A DNA stretch of 64,000 nt from Evtepia gabavorous (lineage in GTDB: Bacteria; Bacillota; Clostridia; Oscillospirales; Oscillospiraceae), in contig NZ_QQRQ01000009.1 in assembly GCF_003425665.1 (NCBI RefSeq), forward strand, positions 1-64,000, written 5' to 3'. Shown piece by piece: positions 32,362 to 41,367 of the stretch. The notes under the pieces are model-generated. The model did no database searches. It worked only from the letters and a program-made list of their open reading frames with translations, and was not told the DNA's origin. How positions within the stretch are numbered: position 1 is the stretch's first letter; every line of letters starts with the position of its first letter. A program made the position numbers and the translations under genes.

Positions 32362-33264
32362 ATGGGTAAATATGCACCGGTCATCAAGACCGCTGAGTGC
32401 GGCAGTATGACCCGGGCAGCCCAAACCATGGGTTACACCCAGCCAAGCCTTGGCTATATTATCAATAACATTGAGAACGAACTGGGGGTCAAGATTTTTT
32501 ATCGGGACCAGCGAGGGGTCACCTTGACAGAGGCCGGTGTCGGCCTGCTGGAAATTATGCGCCAGATTGAGGCCATGGAGATGCGGTTGCAGGAAGCGGC
32601 CCGGGTCAGCAAATGGGAGCTGCTGCGCGTAGGAATTTTTTCCGACGTGGCGGCCCAGTGGATGCCCGGAATCTTAGAGGCGTTTTATGAGGCGTACCCA
32701 GATGTGGTAGTGAAGCTGGAGCAAGAGTCATGCTACCTGAATGGAGAGCTTGATGTGAAGGAGCATAAGCTGGATTGCTGCTTCTTCATTGGACAGTGCC
32801 CCCCTGGCATGGAGAGCTTTCCCCTCTATGAGGACCCCTACTATCTGGTGGTGGAAGAGAAGAGCTATTTGGCCAGCCTCAAAGAGGTCTCTGTATGGGA
32901 TGTGGTGGGAAAGTACCAGTTTATTCCAACCAATGAGAGCTTTGATATGGGAAGTACCATCCATGAGATCTATCAGCTTTTTGCCAGATTCAGCCGGTTG
33001 GATTTCCAACCCCAGGAAAACCAAATGGCCATTGCGCTGGTGGAGAAAGGATTGGGAATCACGGTCCTGCCGGGTCTGACTCTGATTGACTTGATTCCAA
33101 ACCGGGCGGTGAAGATCATTCCCCTGAAGGACCGCCTGACCCGGACGGTGAGCCTTCTCTGCCCCCGGGAATCGGAGCGGTCCCACTTGACCGAGGTATT
33201 TCTTCGCTTAACGCAGCAGCGGGTCGATGCATGGAGAACGGCACAAGAGAACAAAAGCCCTTGA
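32362..33264 (+). CDS. LysR family transcriptional regulator
   Basis: A 300-residue LTTR divergent from the APC permease. The helix-turn-helix spans about residues 5-62 (KTAECGSMTRAAQTMGYTQPSLGYIINNIENELGVKIF). The effector domain (about 85-290) begins WELLRVGIFSDVAAQWMPGIL. AAAGGAG lies before the ATG. Duplicated promoter/operator sequences in the intergenic region suggest it controls both the permease and the putative RNA. Confidence 0.9.
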   Translation: MGKYAPVIKTAECGSMTRAAQTMGYTQPSLGYIINNIENELGVKIFYRDQRGVTLTEAGVGLLEIMRQIEAMEMRLQEAARVSKWELLRVGIFSDVAAQWMPGILEAFYEAYPDVVVKLEQESCYLNGELDVKEHKLDCCFFIGQCPPGMESFPLYEDPYYLVVEEKSYLASLKEVSVWDVVGKYQFIPTNESFDMGSTIHEIYQLFARFSRLDFQPQENQMAIALVEKGLGITVLPGLTLIDLIPNRAVKIIPLKDRLTRTVSLLCPRESERSHLTEVFLRLTQQRVDAWRTAQENKSP

Positions 33265-33287
33265 ACCACTGGTTCAAGGGCTTTTTT
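33253..33287 (+). terminator. Intrinsic terminator overlapping the LysR stop codon
   Basis: Long stem built on AAGCCCTTGAACC and its complement, followed by TTTTTT. The stop codon lies inside the first arm. Confidence 0.85.
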
Positions 33288-33408
33288 CATGGGGAAGACC
33301 TGTGAGAGGCAGGGAAAATTACTTGGAAACGACCGGAAACTTGATGAAAATGGAGAAAATGGATTGCCATTTTTATCAAGCTTCCGTTACAATAAAAAGG
33401 GTTATATC

Positions 33409-33792
33409 TCAAAACAACAGGGAGGGCTGCGCCTGGACAGCGGTGAAAAACGGGACATTCCAGTGAGAATAGACGGAGAGATAAAACAGCATTTCCCTGG
33501 GCTCCCGGAGCGTGGTCAGGTTTCGGCCAATGATTTTGGCAAGGTATGCGCGGTTGCCCTCCTCCCAGCAGCATAGGACCAGACGCTCCACAGAGCGGGA
33601 AATGGTGCGCGGATTTTTGTTGAGCTGTTTGGCGACCTCCGGGTAAATGTCCTTGGTCACCATGATCTCATCCATGGGAATTTTCTGAACAAAGAGCAGT
33701 TCAGAAAGGCAATCCACCGAGCAGGCCAGGGGGCGGGTATCCCGGCGGATTGGCCCGAGAATGGTGCGAATAATTGCCTCTGTATTTGTCAT
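33409..33792 (-). CDS. Stand-alone Spo0A C-terminal (DNA-binding) domain-like protein
   Basis: A 127-residue protein whose centre matches the Spo0A effector domain: KDIYPEVAKQLNKNPRTISRSVERLVLCCWEEGN (about residues 48-82) corresponds to the Spo0A recognition-helix region (LYPxIAxxF-TxxxVERAIRHAIExAWxRG). The receiver domain is absent, so it is not phosphorylated in the usual way. It could act as a modulator of Spo0A-box promoters. AAGGTGG precedes the ATG. It is isolated between a LysR gene and the SLH array. Confidence 0.75.
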   Translation of the reverse strand: MTNTEAIIRTILGPIRRDTRPLACSVDCLSELLFVQKIPMDEIMVTKDIYPEVAKQLNKNPRTISRSVERLVLCCWEEGNRAYLAKIIGRNLTTLREPREMLFYLSVYSHWNVPFFTAVQAQPSLLF

Positions 33793-33982
33793 AAGGAACC
33801 ACCTTCCGTTAAGAGATGGTTCGATAATACAATGCTTTTAAGGGAACCAAGCAGTACGCGACAAAAGACGACAAAACTTCCAGAAAAATCCAGTTTTTTC
33901 TGGCCGGAAAGGGGAACCTTTTGGAAAAACTTGCGTCTCAATCAGTAGAAGCTTATGAAGTGGAGAAAGGAGCGTGACTCTG

Positions 33983-35203
33983 ATGAAACATTGGAAAAAA
34001 GGACTGTGCGGCCTGCTGGCTGCGGTGCTGATGGCGCCGGCCGGGCTGGCAGCACCGGTGAACGGCGAGAAAGGCTTGTCAGATTTGGAGGGGCATTGGG
34101 CCCAGAAGGAGGTAGAGGCCGCGGTTGCATCTGGATGGGTGGACGGTTACCCAGATGGGAGTTTTAAGCCGGAGAAGAGCATCACCCGTGCGGAGTTTAC
34201 AAAAATGCTGCTGGACGCGATCCACTTGACGCCGGACAGTGAGACAGTGGCATAGATGAAAGCGCATGCAAAAATGAAGGATATTTGGGGAAGGCCGACA
34301 GCATATACGCCGAAGCTGTACGATATGAGCGGCCACTGGCTGACCAGCCAGGGGTGGCTGGACGCGGCGCTGTACTCCGGCATGGTGGTGCCAGATGACT
34401 ACAATGGGAAGAATTTCCGGCCGGAGAAAGCGATTGCCCGGTATGAGATCGCGCTGATGACGGACCGGGCCCTCGGCCTGGTGTACCCGGCCAGCCAACC
34501 GGTGGAGGGGGAACTGCCCTTTACCGACAAGGAGGAAATCCTGGACTGGATGAAGGGGTATGTGAACGAATCGGTCAAGGCTGGCGTTCTGAAGGGGTAT
34601 CCCGACGGGAGCTTCCAGCCCAACAAGACCTCCACGCGTGCCGAGGCCGTGGTGATGATCCAGCGGATGCTGGAGGAGATGGAAGAGGGGATTGATGCGT
34701 TGGATTCTGCCACGACGATACGTGTGCAGTACAGAGAATCTATTCCGTATACGCATGAAATCAGTGATACCATTTTGCAAGAAAGAGAAACGGACCAAAT
34801 TCAATTACAAGTGATTGATAATATAGTTTATGCGTCACTCAATGATTTGTATGATGTTCAAATTGAAATGATGCAGGAGAACGGAAATACACAGTGGGAG
34901 ATTATTGGTTTTGAATGGTGGCCTATCGAGCAAAAATTTTATGTGGAACCTATGGACGGATTTTATTGGGAGTTTCAGTACCAGGCTGGAGATACAACCT
35001 ACTACTGGGGAAAGTGGTCAGTCCATCCATCCTATTTCTGTGAGCCTGTGCGCTTTCTTTATGGAGAACTCATGGTTCCAATTTGCGACTTTTCCCATCC
35101 AAAGGAGGAGCCGCAGGAAGGTTGGCAAGCTGCTTGGGATGCGGAAACCCAAACGCTGACTGTTCCTATGTTCTATTACAATGGATGGGGAATGATTTCG
35201 TGA
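33983..35203 (+). pseudogene. SLH-domain surface protein, tandem copy 1, interrupted by an in-frame amber codon
   Basis: The frame is open from the ATG at 33983 to 35203 except for TAG at 34253-34255 (codon 91), where copies 2 and 3 have TGG (Trp, in VAWMK). One base change thus splits a 406-codon gene into a 90-residue signal peptide plus first SLH unit and an orphan rest. The rest keeps SLH units 2 and 3 and a full C-terminal domain with no other lesion, so the mutation looks recent, or is a sequencing error, or is read through. GAAAGGAG lies 10 nt before the ATG. Confidence 0.8.
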
Positions 35204-35217
35204 ATCTTTTTATATAA

Positions 35218-35252
35218 CGGGGTGGCCGTTTTGGTTGCCTCCGTTTTTTAGG
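35218..35252 (+). terminator. Terminator after SLH copy 1
   Basis: Imperfect stem (ACGGGGTGGCC with GGTTGCCTCCGT) followed by TTTTTT. Confidence 0.5.
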
Positions 35253-35373
35253 AAGTGAATATAGGACAGAGCAGAGGGACATATCGGATAAAAAATTTTT
35301 GAGGAAATAGTTAAATTTTAATTAATATTATATATTAAAAAATAAAATGTATTAAGAAAGTGGCGTGACTCGA

Positions 35374-36570
35374 ATGAAACATTGGAAAAGAGGACTGTGC
35401 GGCCTGTTGGCTGCGGTGCTGATGGTGCCGGCTGGACTGGCGGCGCCGGTGAGCGGCGAGAAAGGCTTGTCGGATTTGGAGGGGCATTGGGCTCAGAAGG
35501 AGGTAGAAGCCGCAGTTGCATCTGGATGGGTGGACGGTTACCCAGATGGGAGCTTCAAGCCGGAGAAGAGCATCACCCGTGCGGAGTTTACAAAAATGCT
35601 GCTGGACGCGATCCACTTGACGCCGGACAGTGAGCTGGTGGCATGGATGAAAGTGCACGCAAAAATGGAGGATATTTGGGGAAATCCGACGGAATATACG
35701 CCGAAGCTGTACGATATGAGCGGCCACTGGCTGACCAGCCAGGGGTGGCTGGACGCGGCGCTGTACTCCGGCATGGTGGTACCGGATGACTACAATGGGA
35801 AGAATTTCCGGCCAGAGAAGGCGATTGCCCGGTATGAGATCGCGCTGATGACGGACCGGGCCCTTGGCCTGGTGTACCCGGCCAGTCAGCCCGTGGAGGG
35901 GGAGCTGCCCTTTACCGACAAGGAGGAAATCCTGGACTGGATGAAGGGGTATGTGAACGAATCGGTCAAGGCCGGCGTTCTGAAGGGGTATCCCGACGGG
36001 AGCTTCCAGCCCAACAAGACCTCCACCCGTGCCGAGGCCGTGGTGATGATCCAGCGGATGCTGGAGGAGATGGAAGAGGGGCTGAACCCTGATATCACGG
36101 TTGTAGCAAGATATCAAGAGGGTTGGAAAGGGGAGAGCATTGTACAGGAAGAGGAGACCAACAAGATTCAACTGCAAATAGTTGACAACATTATTTACGC
36201 ATCGGTAAAGGATCTATACGATGTTGAAATGGAAATGATGAAAAAGGTTGGACATATCAATCCAGATAATAGAATGGGGTTCCAATGGTGGCCAGTCCAA
36301 CAAGGAATTGTAGTGCTTAATGTAACTGTATATGATTATTATAACTATGGATTCCAGATGGGAAGTACTAAGTACTATTGGTTGGGATTTGATAATGAAG
36401 AAGTATATTGTGCACCTGCACGTGCCTTATACGGAGAATTAATGATTCCTGTATGCGATCTTTCGCATTATGATAGGGAGCCACAAGATGAATGGAAGGG
36501 CGGATGGGTGCCAGAAACCAATACCCTGACTTTATGGATGCTTTATCAGTCTCCCAGGGATTGGCCCTGA
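35374..36570 (+). CDS. SLH-domain surface protein, tandem copy 2
   Basis: A 398-residue secreted protein. Signal peptide about residues 1-25. Three SLH units: about 33-80 (LSDLEGHWAQKEVEAAV), 112-170 (LYDMSGHWLTSQGWLDAALYSG) and 178-232 (PFTDKEEILDWMKGYV). The C-terminal domain (about 235-398) has no recognised family but shares TNKIQLQIVDNIIYASVKDLYDVE and ALYGELMIPVCDLSH with its neighbours. DNA of the SLH part is nearly identical among the three copies, whereas the C-terminal part diverges strongly and is AT-richer. The ATG at 35374 is the shared start; the SD here is weak. Confidence 0.88.
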   Translation: MKHWKRGLCGLLAAVLMVPAGLAAPVSGEKGLSDLEGHWAQKEVEAAVASGWVDGYPDGSFKPEKSITRAEFTKMLLDAIHLTPDSELVAWMKVHAKMEDIWGNPTEYTPKLYDMSGHWLTSQGWLDAALYSGMVVPDDYNGKNFRPEKAIARYEIALMTDRALGLVYPASQPVEGELPFTDKEEILDWMKGYVNESVKAGVLKGYPDGSFQPNKTSTRAEAVVMIQRMLEEMEEGLNPDITVVARYQEGWKGESIVQEEETNKIQLQIVDNIIYASVKDLYDVEMEMMKKVGHINPDNRMGFQWWPVQQGIVVLNVTVYDYYNYGFQMGSTKYYWLGFDNEEVYCAPARALYGELMIPVCDLSHYDREPQDEWKGGWVPETNTLTLWMLYQSPRDWP

Positions 36571-36619
36571 TTTTATTATTGCGTTTTGAGTCTCTCAGAA
36601 TGGGGGAATCATGAAAATA

Positions 36620-36656
36620 CAAGAATGGAGGCAGCTTTTTGCTGCCTCCATTCTTG
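36620..36656. terminator. Perfect hairpin after SLH copy 2
   Basis: Sixteen-bp arms at 36620-36635 and 36641-36656. The following TTAAGAG is not a strong T-run. The GGAGGCAGC core recurs after copy 3. Confidence 0.6.
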
Positions 36657-36833
36657 TTAAGAGAGAGGTTCAGTGCTGAGGATAATGGAGGAGCGGGCGC
36701 TTTGGCGATTGGATAGAGGAAGTACAGAGAATCAGGAATACATTGGGCAAAAAAATTTTTGAGAAAATAGTTGCATTTTGAGAGATATTACGTCTTAATA
36801 AACAAAGGGTAATAAGAAAGGAGTGTGACCCTG

Positions 36834-38042
36834 ATGAAACATTGGAAAAAAGGACTGTGCGGCCTGCTGGCTGCGGTGCTGATGGTGCCGGCCGGGCTGG
36901 CGGCGCCGGTAAGCGGCGGGAAAAATCTCTCGGATCTGGAGGGGCATTGGGCCCAGAAGGAGGTAGAAGCCGCAGTTGCATCTGGATGGGTGGACGGTTA
37001 CCCAGATGGGAGTTTTAAGCCGGAGAAGAGCATCACCCGTGCGGAGTTTACAAAAATGCTGCTGGACGCGATCCACTTGACGCCGGACAGTGAGACAGTG
37101 GCGTGGATGAAGGAGAATGCACTGACAGATGATATTTGGGGAAATCCGACGGAATATACGCCGAAGCTGTACGATATGAGCGGCCACTGGCTGACCAGCC
37201 AGGGGTGGCTGGACGCGGCGCTGTACTCCGGCATGGTGGTGCCGGATGACTACAATGGGAAGAATTTCCGGCCAGAGAAGGCGATTGCCCGGTATGAGAT
37301 CGCGCTGATGACGGACCGGGCCCTCGGCCTGGTGTACCCGGCCAGCCAACCGGTGGAGGGGGAGCTGCCCTTTACCGACAAGGAGGAAATCCTGGACTGG
37401 ATGAAGGGATATGTGAACGAATCGGTTAAGGCTGGCGTTCTGAAGGGGTATCCCGACGGGAGCTTCCAGCCCAACAAGACCTCCACGCGTGCCGAGGCCG
37501 TGGTGATGATTCAGCGGATGCTGGAGGAGATGGAAGAGGGGTTAAACCATGACATCACGGTTGTGGCAAGATATAAAGAGAACTATAAAGAGCATGGAGA
37601 AGAAGGGACGATTCTACAGGAAGAGGAAACAGACCAAATTCAGCTGCAAGTGATAGACAACATAATTTATGCGTCGCTTAATGATATGTATGATGTTGAA
37701 ATAGATTTGATAAAAAAATATGGAAAGGAGAGTGCGGATAAACTTGGAGTTGCTTGGTGGCCGATTCAGCAGGAGATGATAGCGGGCATTACGAATGTAA
37801 GTTCTGGTAGTCTATATTACTATCAAATGGGAAATGAAATATACTATTGGGAAAGCAATGGAAGTGAAAAAATGTTTTGTGCACCAACGCGTGCGTTGTA
37901 TGGAGAGTTGATGGTTCCAGTGTGTGATCTTTCACATTACAGTAGAGAAGCACAAGATGAATGGAAGGGAGGATGGGATCCTGAAACCAATACGCTTACT
38001 CTGTTAATGTATTACAGGGTTCCCCCGGAACGGTATAGCTGA
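36834..38042 (+). CDS. SLH-domain surface protein, tandem copy 3
   Basis: A 402-residue paralog of copy 2 with the same signal peptide and three SLH units. It differs in a short block after the first SLH unit (KENALTDDIWG) and throughout the C-terminal domain (about residues 235-402), which retains EEETDQIQLQVIDNIIYASLNDMYDVE, WWPIQQ and ALYGELMVPVCDLSHY. GAAAGGAG lies before the ATG at 36834. The shared wall-anchor with a variable tip suggests surface diversification. Confidence 0.88.
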   Translation: MKHWKKGLCGLLAAVLMVPAGLAAPVSGGKNLSDLEGHWAQKEVEAAVASGWVDGYPDGSFKPEKSITRAEFTKMLLDAIHLTPDSETVAWMKENALTDDIWGNPTEYTPKLYDMSGHWLTSQGWLDAALYSGMVVPDDYNGKNFRPEKAIARYEIALMTDRALGLVYPASQPVEGELPFTDKEEILDWMKGYVNESVKAGVLKGYPDGSFQPNKTSTRAEAVVMIQRMLEEMEEGLNHDITVVARYKENYKEHGEEGTILQEEETDQIQLQVIDNIIYASLNDMYDVEIDLIKKYGKESADKLGVAWWPIQQEMIAGITNVSSGSLYYYQMGNEIYYWESNGSEKMFCAPTRALYGELMVPVCDLSHYSREAQDEWKGGWDPETNTLTLLMYYRVPPERYS

Positions 38043-38052
38043 GAATAGAGAT

Positions 38053-38082
38053 GGAGGCAGCCGGAAGGCTGCCTCCGTTTTT
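38053..38082 (+). terminator. Intrinsic terminator after SLH copy 3
   Basis: GGAGGCAGCC (38053-38062), GGAA loop, GGCTGCCTCC (38067-38076), then GTTTTT. Confidence 0.8.
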
Positions 38083-38102
38083 AAGGGGAAGAAGAAAATA
38101 AA

Positions 38103-39731
38103 TTACTTTTCCAAAAGAGCGCCACTATTTTTCAGAATATTCTGGACTGCTGTGATATCGGCAGAACCGAAGTTCAAAGGATCGATGTTGTTGTTCACAG
38201 CGTAGGCGGCGGCAACCCCTGCGGCGTCTCCCAGAACGCACTGGTTGGGGATGGTCCGGGCCTCTGCCCAGCCAAGGGAAGCGATACCGGCAGCATACCC
38301 TGGGATCAGCAGGTTGTATACGAAGTTGGTGGCAATGGCGCTGTAGGTGATGTAGGTGGGGCTCACGTGTTCAGGGAACTTGATGTCGGAACGAGCTGCT
38401 TCGGTAACTTCGTGTCCCCAGATATATTGGCCATTCTGTTTCAAATCTTCGAATTTATAGGCGTTGATGTCAAGACCATAGTAGTTCAGCCCCATACGTT
38501 TGGCATAATGGCGGCTGTCGTTGCCGGTGTTTTTGGTAGCGCCGGGATTCCAGAAATCCTTTGCGCTGAGTGCATAGTTGGTGTCTTCGGTGCCGTTGGC
38601 CCGGTCACTGGAAGAAAAAGCGGAGTGGATGGTCTCCCGAAGGTACAGGGAGTTGCCAACAACGGGATCACCGTTTTTGTCTCGGACGAGATCGGCACCC
38701 TCAAAACCAAGGAAAGAACGCAAGGCAGGGAGGAAATCGGGATAGTCTAATACTTTTCTGGCGGCGACCCAGGCATCATCCACAGTCTTGTAGTCGGAGC
38801 GCATGTCGGAAGGGAAGAGATAACTGGTGTCACCTGTGAGGTCTCGGTTGTAAGCCCGACCGTCTACGTTAAATACCAGGAGCATATTTACCCACCATTC
38901 GTCAGAACCAGGGCCATCTTGTGCCATATTGAAGGGCTTCAGAGCAAAGCCTTCTGGACCATGCGTATTATTAAAATTTAAAATTTTGGTATTGGTTTTA
39001 TAAGCACGCGTACCGCCTGTTGCGCTATAGACACCGTTGTTATCTTTATCTCCAGCAGTCAGTTCATCGTCATCTGCTTTAAAGCGATCGAAATTTTTCA
39101 CTTTAAACATCAACGTTGCTACCTGCTGACGGGCTTTACCATTACTTCCACGCTCGTCGCTGTCTAACAGGCTGGCGGGCCAGTCATATCGTCCGACGGT
39201 ACCGCCAAAGTTAGACATGCGGGTCAAACGGCCAGATTCCGAGGCGTCAATAAATACATCGCCAGCGATGGTGAGGGTGTCCGCTTTTTCGTCCCATTTA
39301 ACGGTGCCATCGGTATCTCGGAAGATGCGTTTCAGGCGAACTTCAGTGATGTGGGACGATTCCCAGCCGATACCGGTGATGTCGTAGGCGTAATGAATCT
39401 TGATTCTGCCGCCGTATTCGGCCTTTGTCAGATCGCGCTTCAGAAGGTCGGACATGGCATCCACATTGTAATGCTGCCCCATTTGGCCGCACCACCATTT
39501 GAAAGAACCGTTTGTATAGTAGGTTCGGGCTAGGACATCTTTCCAACCAATATCAAAAAAGTTCTGTCCACCCACCGTGCCAATGGCGCCGAGGCAGCAG
39601 CCGTTGCCGTTGTAGTCCACAGGATCGGGCACAATGAGGTGAATGGTTGCGCTGGGGGCGTTTTTTGCCGCCTTTGCGGCCGCGGCCACACCGGCCATGG
39701 TGGCGCCGTATACTACGATTGTTTTTGCCAT
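38103..39731 (-). CDS. FAD-dependent oxidoreductase (FAD_oxidored family)
   Basis: A 542-residue flavoprotein. The N-terminal nucleotide-binding fold reads TIVVYGATMAGVAAAAKAAK, a GxxxAG variant of the Rossmann motif. The FAD_oxidored pattern continues with GNGCCLGAIGTVGG (about residues 42-56), VFIDASESGRLTRMSNFG and the C-terminal VLGDAAGVAAAYAVNN. The substrate is unknown. No signal peptide is present. AAAAGGAG precedes the ATG. A TcdR-like promoter lies about 100 bp upstream, and the holin/endolysin genes precede it on the same strand. Confidence 0.82.
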   Translation of the reverse strand: MAKTIVVYGATMAGVAAAAKAAKNAPSATIHLIVPDPVDYNGNGCCLGAIGTVGGQNFFDIGWKDVLARTYYTNGSFKWWCGQMGQHYNVDAMSDLLKRDLTKAEYGGRIKIHYAYDITGIGWESSHITEVRLKRIFRDTDGTVKWDEKADTLTIAGDVFIDASESGRLTRMSNFGGTVGRYDWPASLLDSDERGSNGKARQQVATLMFKVKNFDRFKADDDELTAGDKDNNGVYSATGGTRAYKTNTKILNFNNTHGPEGFALKPFNMAQDGPGSDEWWVNMLLVFNVDGRAYNRDLTGDTSYLFPSDMRSDYKTVDDAWVAARKVLDYPDFLPALRSFLGFEGADLVRDKNGDPVVGNSLYLRETIHSAFSSSDRANGTEDTNYALSAKDFWNPGATKNTGNDSRHYAKRMGLNYYGLDINAYKFEDLKQNGQYIWGHEVTEAARSDIKFPEHVSPTYITYSAIATNFVYNLLIPGYAAGIASLGWAEARTIPNQCVLGDAAGVAAAYAVNNNIDPLNFGSADITAVQNILKNSGALLEK

Positions 39732-39825
39732 ACTTAAAATCTCCTTTTATTTTTTTGAATTCCAGTCCCCGCCGGCTGTTGCCCGGCAAATGAATTCCCA
39801 ACCGGTTTGTACTGGTTTCACCAGA

Positions 39826-39854
39826 AAAGGAGGCAAACGGGGCAGAGAAGTAAA
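39826..39854 (-). promoter_or_regulatory. TcdR/UviA-like promoter before the FAD oxidoreductase gene
   Basis: Minus strand TTTACT (39854-39849), 17 nt, TCCTTT (39831-39826). The extended context GGTTTACTT and CTTTTCT matches the holin promoter. Confidence 0.45.
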
Positions 39855-39919
39855 CCGGACGGGGCAAAAAGTTGGGAAAAAGTTTGGGCGGAAAGAGGGC
39901 TGGCGCTCTGCCCGGGGGG

Positions 39920-40711
39920 TTATTGGGGGGTGACATAGTCCAAGGCAATCCACCCCGCGCCGCTTTTCAGCTTTCCCCACTGGCTGTCACCTTGGCCGTC
40001 GGCGGTTTCCACGATGGTGTAGACACCCTGGTCCCGGATGGTTCCCACAATGGGGCAGTTGGTTCCCGGACCGGAGCGAATGTGGAGCGCGTCGGCGGTA
40101 ACCCGGCCCAGAAAGGGAACCGCAGGGGAAGCAGGGGCGGCTGCCTGGCCCGTTAGGGCGGCAGAGACCGCCTGCCGGAAAATATCCATGGTGAGGCCGA
40201 AGGGGGACCAAAGGTGCTCAGGGTCCCCGTGGTTGGTGGCGATGCCCCGCTGGTGGCCCTCTCGGTGGGAGAGAATGACGCCATCGCCCAGAGGGTCCAG
40301 GGAAAAGGTCCGGCACAGCTGGGCAAAGAGGTCCACGGCGGTGCCATAGGTCCGCAGGACCGCCGCCTCGGTGGCCGCGGGGTCTTGGTCTAAGAAGTTT
40401 GCCCCGCTGGTATAGCGAATGGAGGCGGGTTCACACATTTCCACGCCGATGTGGGTGTTGTTGGAGGACCCGCCGCCGTGCCAGCCGCGGCAGGTCCAGG
40501 GGAGGGTCTGGTAAACTGCCCCGGTGTTGGCGTCGATGAAGCCGTGGACACAGGCTTTCACCCCGGGCTGGTTCCAACTTTGGACAAAGGCCATGGCATC
40601 GGGCTGGGCGCAGCCCACGGAGTGGAGCATCAGCCCCTGAGGCGTGAGGGCACCGCCGGAACGGTAGCAGTCGTTTTGGGTGAGATAGGTTTGGTGTACT
40701 GTGAGCGCCAT
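39920..40711 (-). CDS. Phage-type endolysin: N-acetylmuramoyl-L-alanine amidase with SH3 domain
   Basis: A 263-residue lysin without signal peptide. The Amidase_2 domain covers about residues 15-180 (GLMLHSVGCAQ with a zinc His; GVEMCEP; SHREGHQRGIATNHGDPEHLW with the second His region). A bacterial SH3 domain covers about 200-262 (VTADALHIRSGPGTNCPIVG). It lies 16 bp after the holin gene, the usual holin-endolysin order. AGAGGAGG precedes the ATG. No other phage structural or replication genes are in the window. Confidence 0.88.
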   Translation of the reverse strand: MALTVHQTYLTQNDCYRSGGALTPQGLMLHSVGCAQPDAMAFVQSWNQPGVKACVHGFIDANTGAVYQTLPWTCRGWHGGGSSNNTHIGVEMCEPASIRYTSGANFLDQDPAATEAAVLRTYGTAVDLFAQLCRTFSLDPLGDGVILSHREGHQRGIATNHGDPEHLWSPFGLTMDIFRQAVSAALTGQAAAPASPAVPFLGRVTADALHIRSGPGTNCPIVGTIRDQGVYTIVETADGQGDSQWGKLKSGAGWIALDYVTPQ

Positions 40712-40727
40712 GTCTGCGCCTCCTCTC

Positions 40728-41120
40728 TTAGGATGGGGGATCGTTGTCCCCTGATTTTTTCAGATAGCTGAGCAGGGTTTGGACTTTTTGGGGTAAGGGA
40801 ACCCCGAGTTTTCCCACATTTTCCAGGATGCTGATGCCTTCGTTGGACAGATAAAAGATGGTAGACACCGTCTCCAGGGCGGCCTCTGCGTGAAGCAGAT
40901 AGGCGTCCAACACGTGACAAAACGCGATTACCACAAACATCGCAACCTTTTTGGTGATCCCCTTGGCGCCGATCTGACTGGAGAGCTGCTTGGTCTGAAT
41001 GGCGACGCAGATTCCTGTGATATAATCCAGCAGAACCAACAGCAGCAGCGCCAAAAGCAGGCCGGAACTGTTCCCACAGAAGGAGCGGAGCCAAGAATCA
41101 ATCCATTCGGTGGATTCCAT
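40728..41120 (-). CDS. Holin, phage_holin_4 / TcdE-UtxA family
   Basis: A 130-residue membrane protein with two to three hydrophobic segments. LLLALLLLVLLDYITGICVAI (about residues 20-41) and the following QLSSQIGAKGITKKVAMFVVIA are the signature of holin family 4, which includes clostridial TcdE and the bacteriocin-associated UviB-like proteins. It would form membrane pores releasing the endolysin or a partner protein. AGAGGAGGTGA precedes the ATG. The promoter at 41147-41175 is of TcdR type. Confidence 0.87.
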   Translation of the reverse strand: MESTEWIDSWLRSFCGNSSGLLLALLLLVLLDYITGICVAIQTKQLSSQIGAKGITKKVAMFVVIAFCHVLDAYLLHAEAALETVSTIFYLSNEGISILENVGKLGVPLPQKVQTLLSYLKKSGDNDPPS

Positions 41121-41146
41121 TTTGATTCACCTCCTCTCTCAGAAGA

Positions 41147-41175
41147 AAAGAGGGGGGAGAGGGTGGGAAAGTAAA
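41147..41175 (-). promoter_or_regulatory. TcdR/UviA-like promoter of the holin-endolysin unit
   Basis: Minus strand TTTACT (41175-41170), 17 nt, CTCTTT (41152-41147), ending 26 nt before the holin ATG. TcdR-type promoters have, as I recall, TTTACA at -35 and CTCTTT at -10. Confidence 0.5.
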
Positions 41176-41367
41176 CCATCTGGCGGGAGTGTGAGGGCGG
41201 GAAGATGTCTCGCTTGATATCTCATATACTTTGATTACATGTATTTGATTAGATTCAAATTATAAAACAATAATATGTTGTATTGAAATGTGATCTGAGT
41301 GCGAGTAAAATAATTTCGTGGGGAAACAAGGCGTTTTTTCGGGAAAATTGGTTTCTCCCAGGAAGGA

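Noticed and set aside
39920-41120. Larger prophage around the holin/endolysin pair
   Set aside because: No terminase, portal, capsid, tail or replication genes are present within several kb on either side, so only an isolated lysis cassette is claimed.
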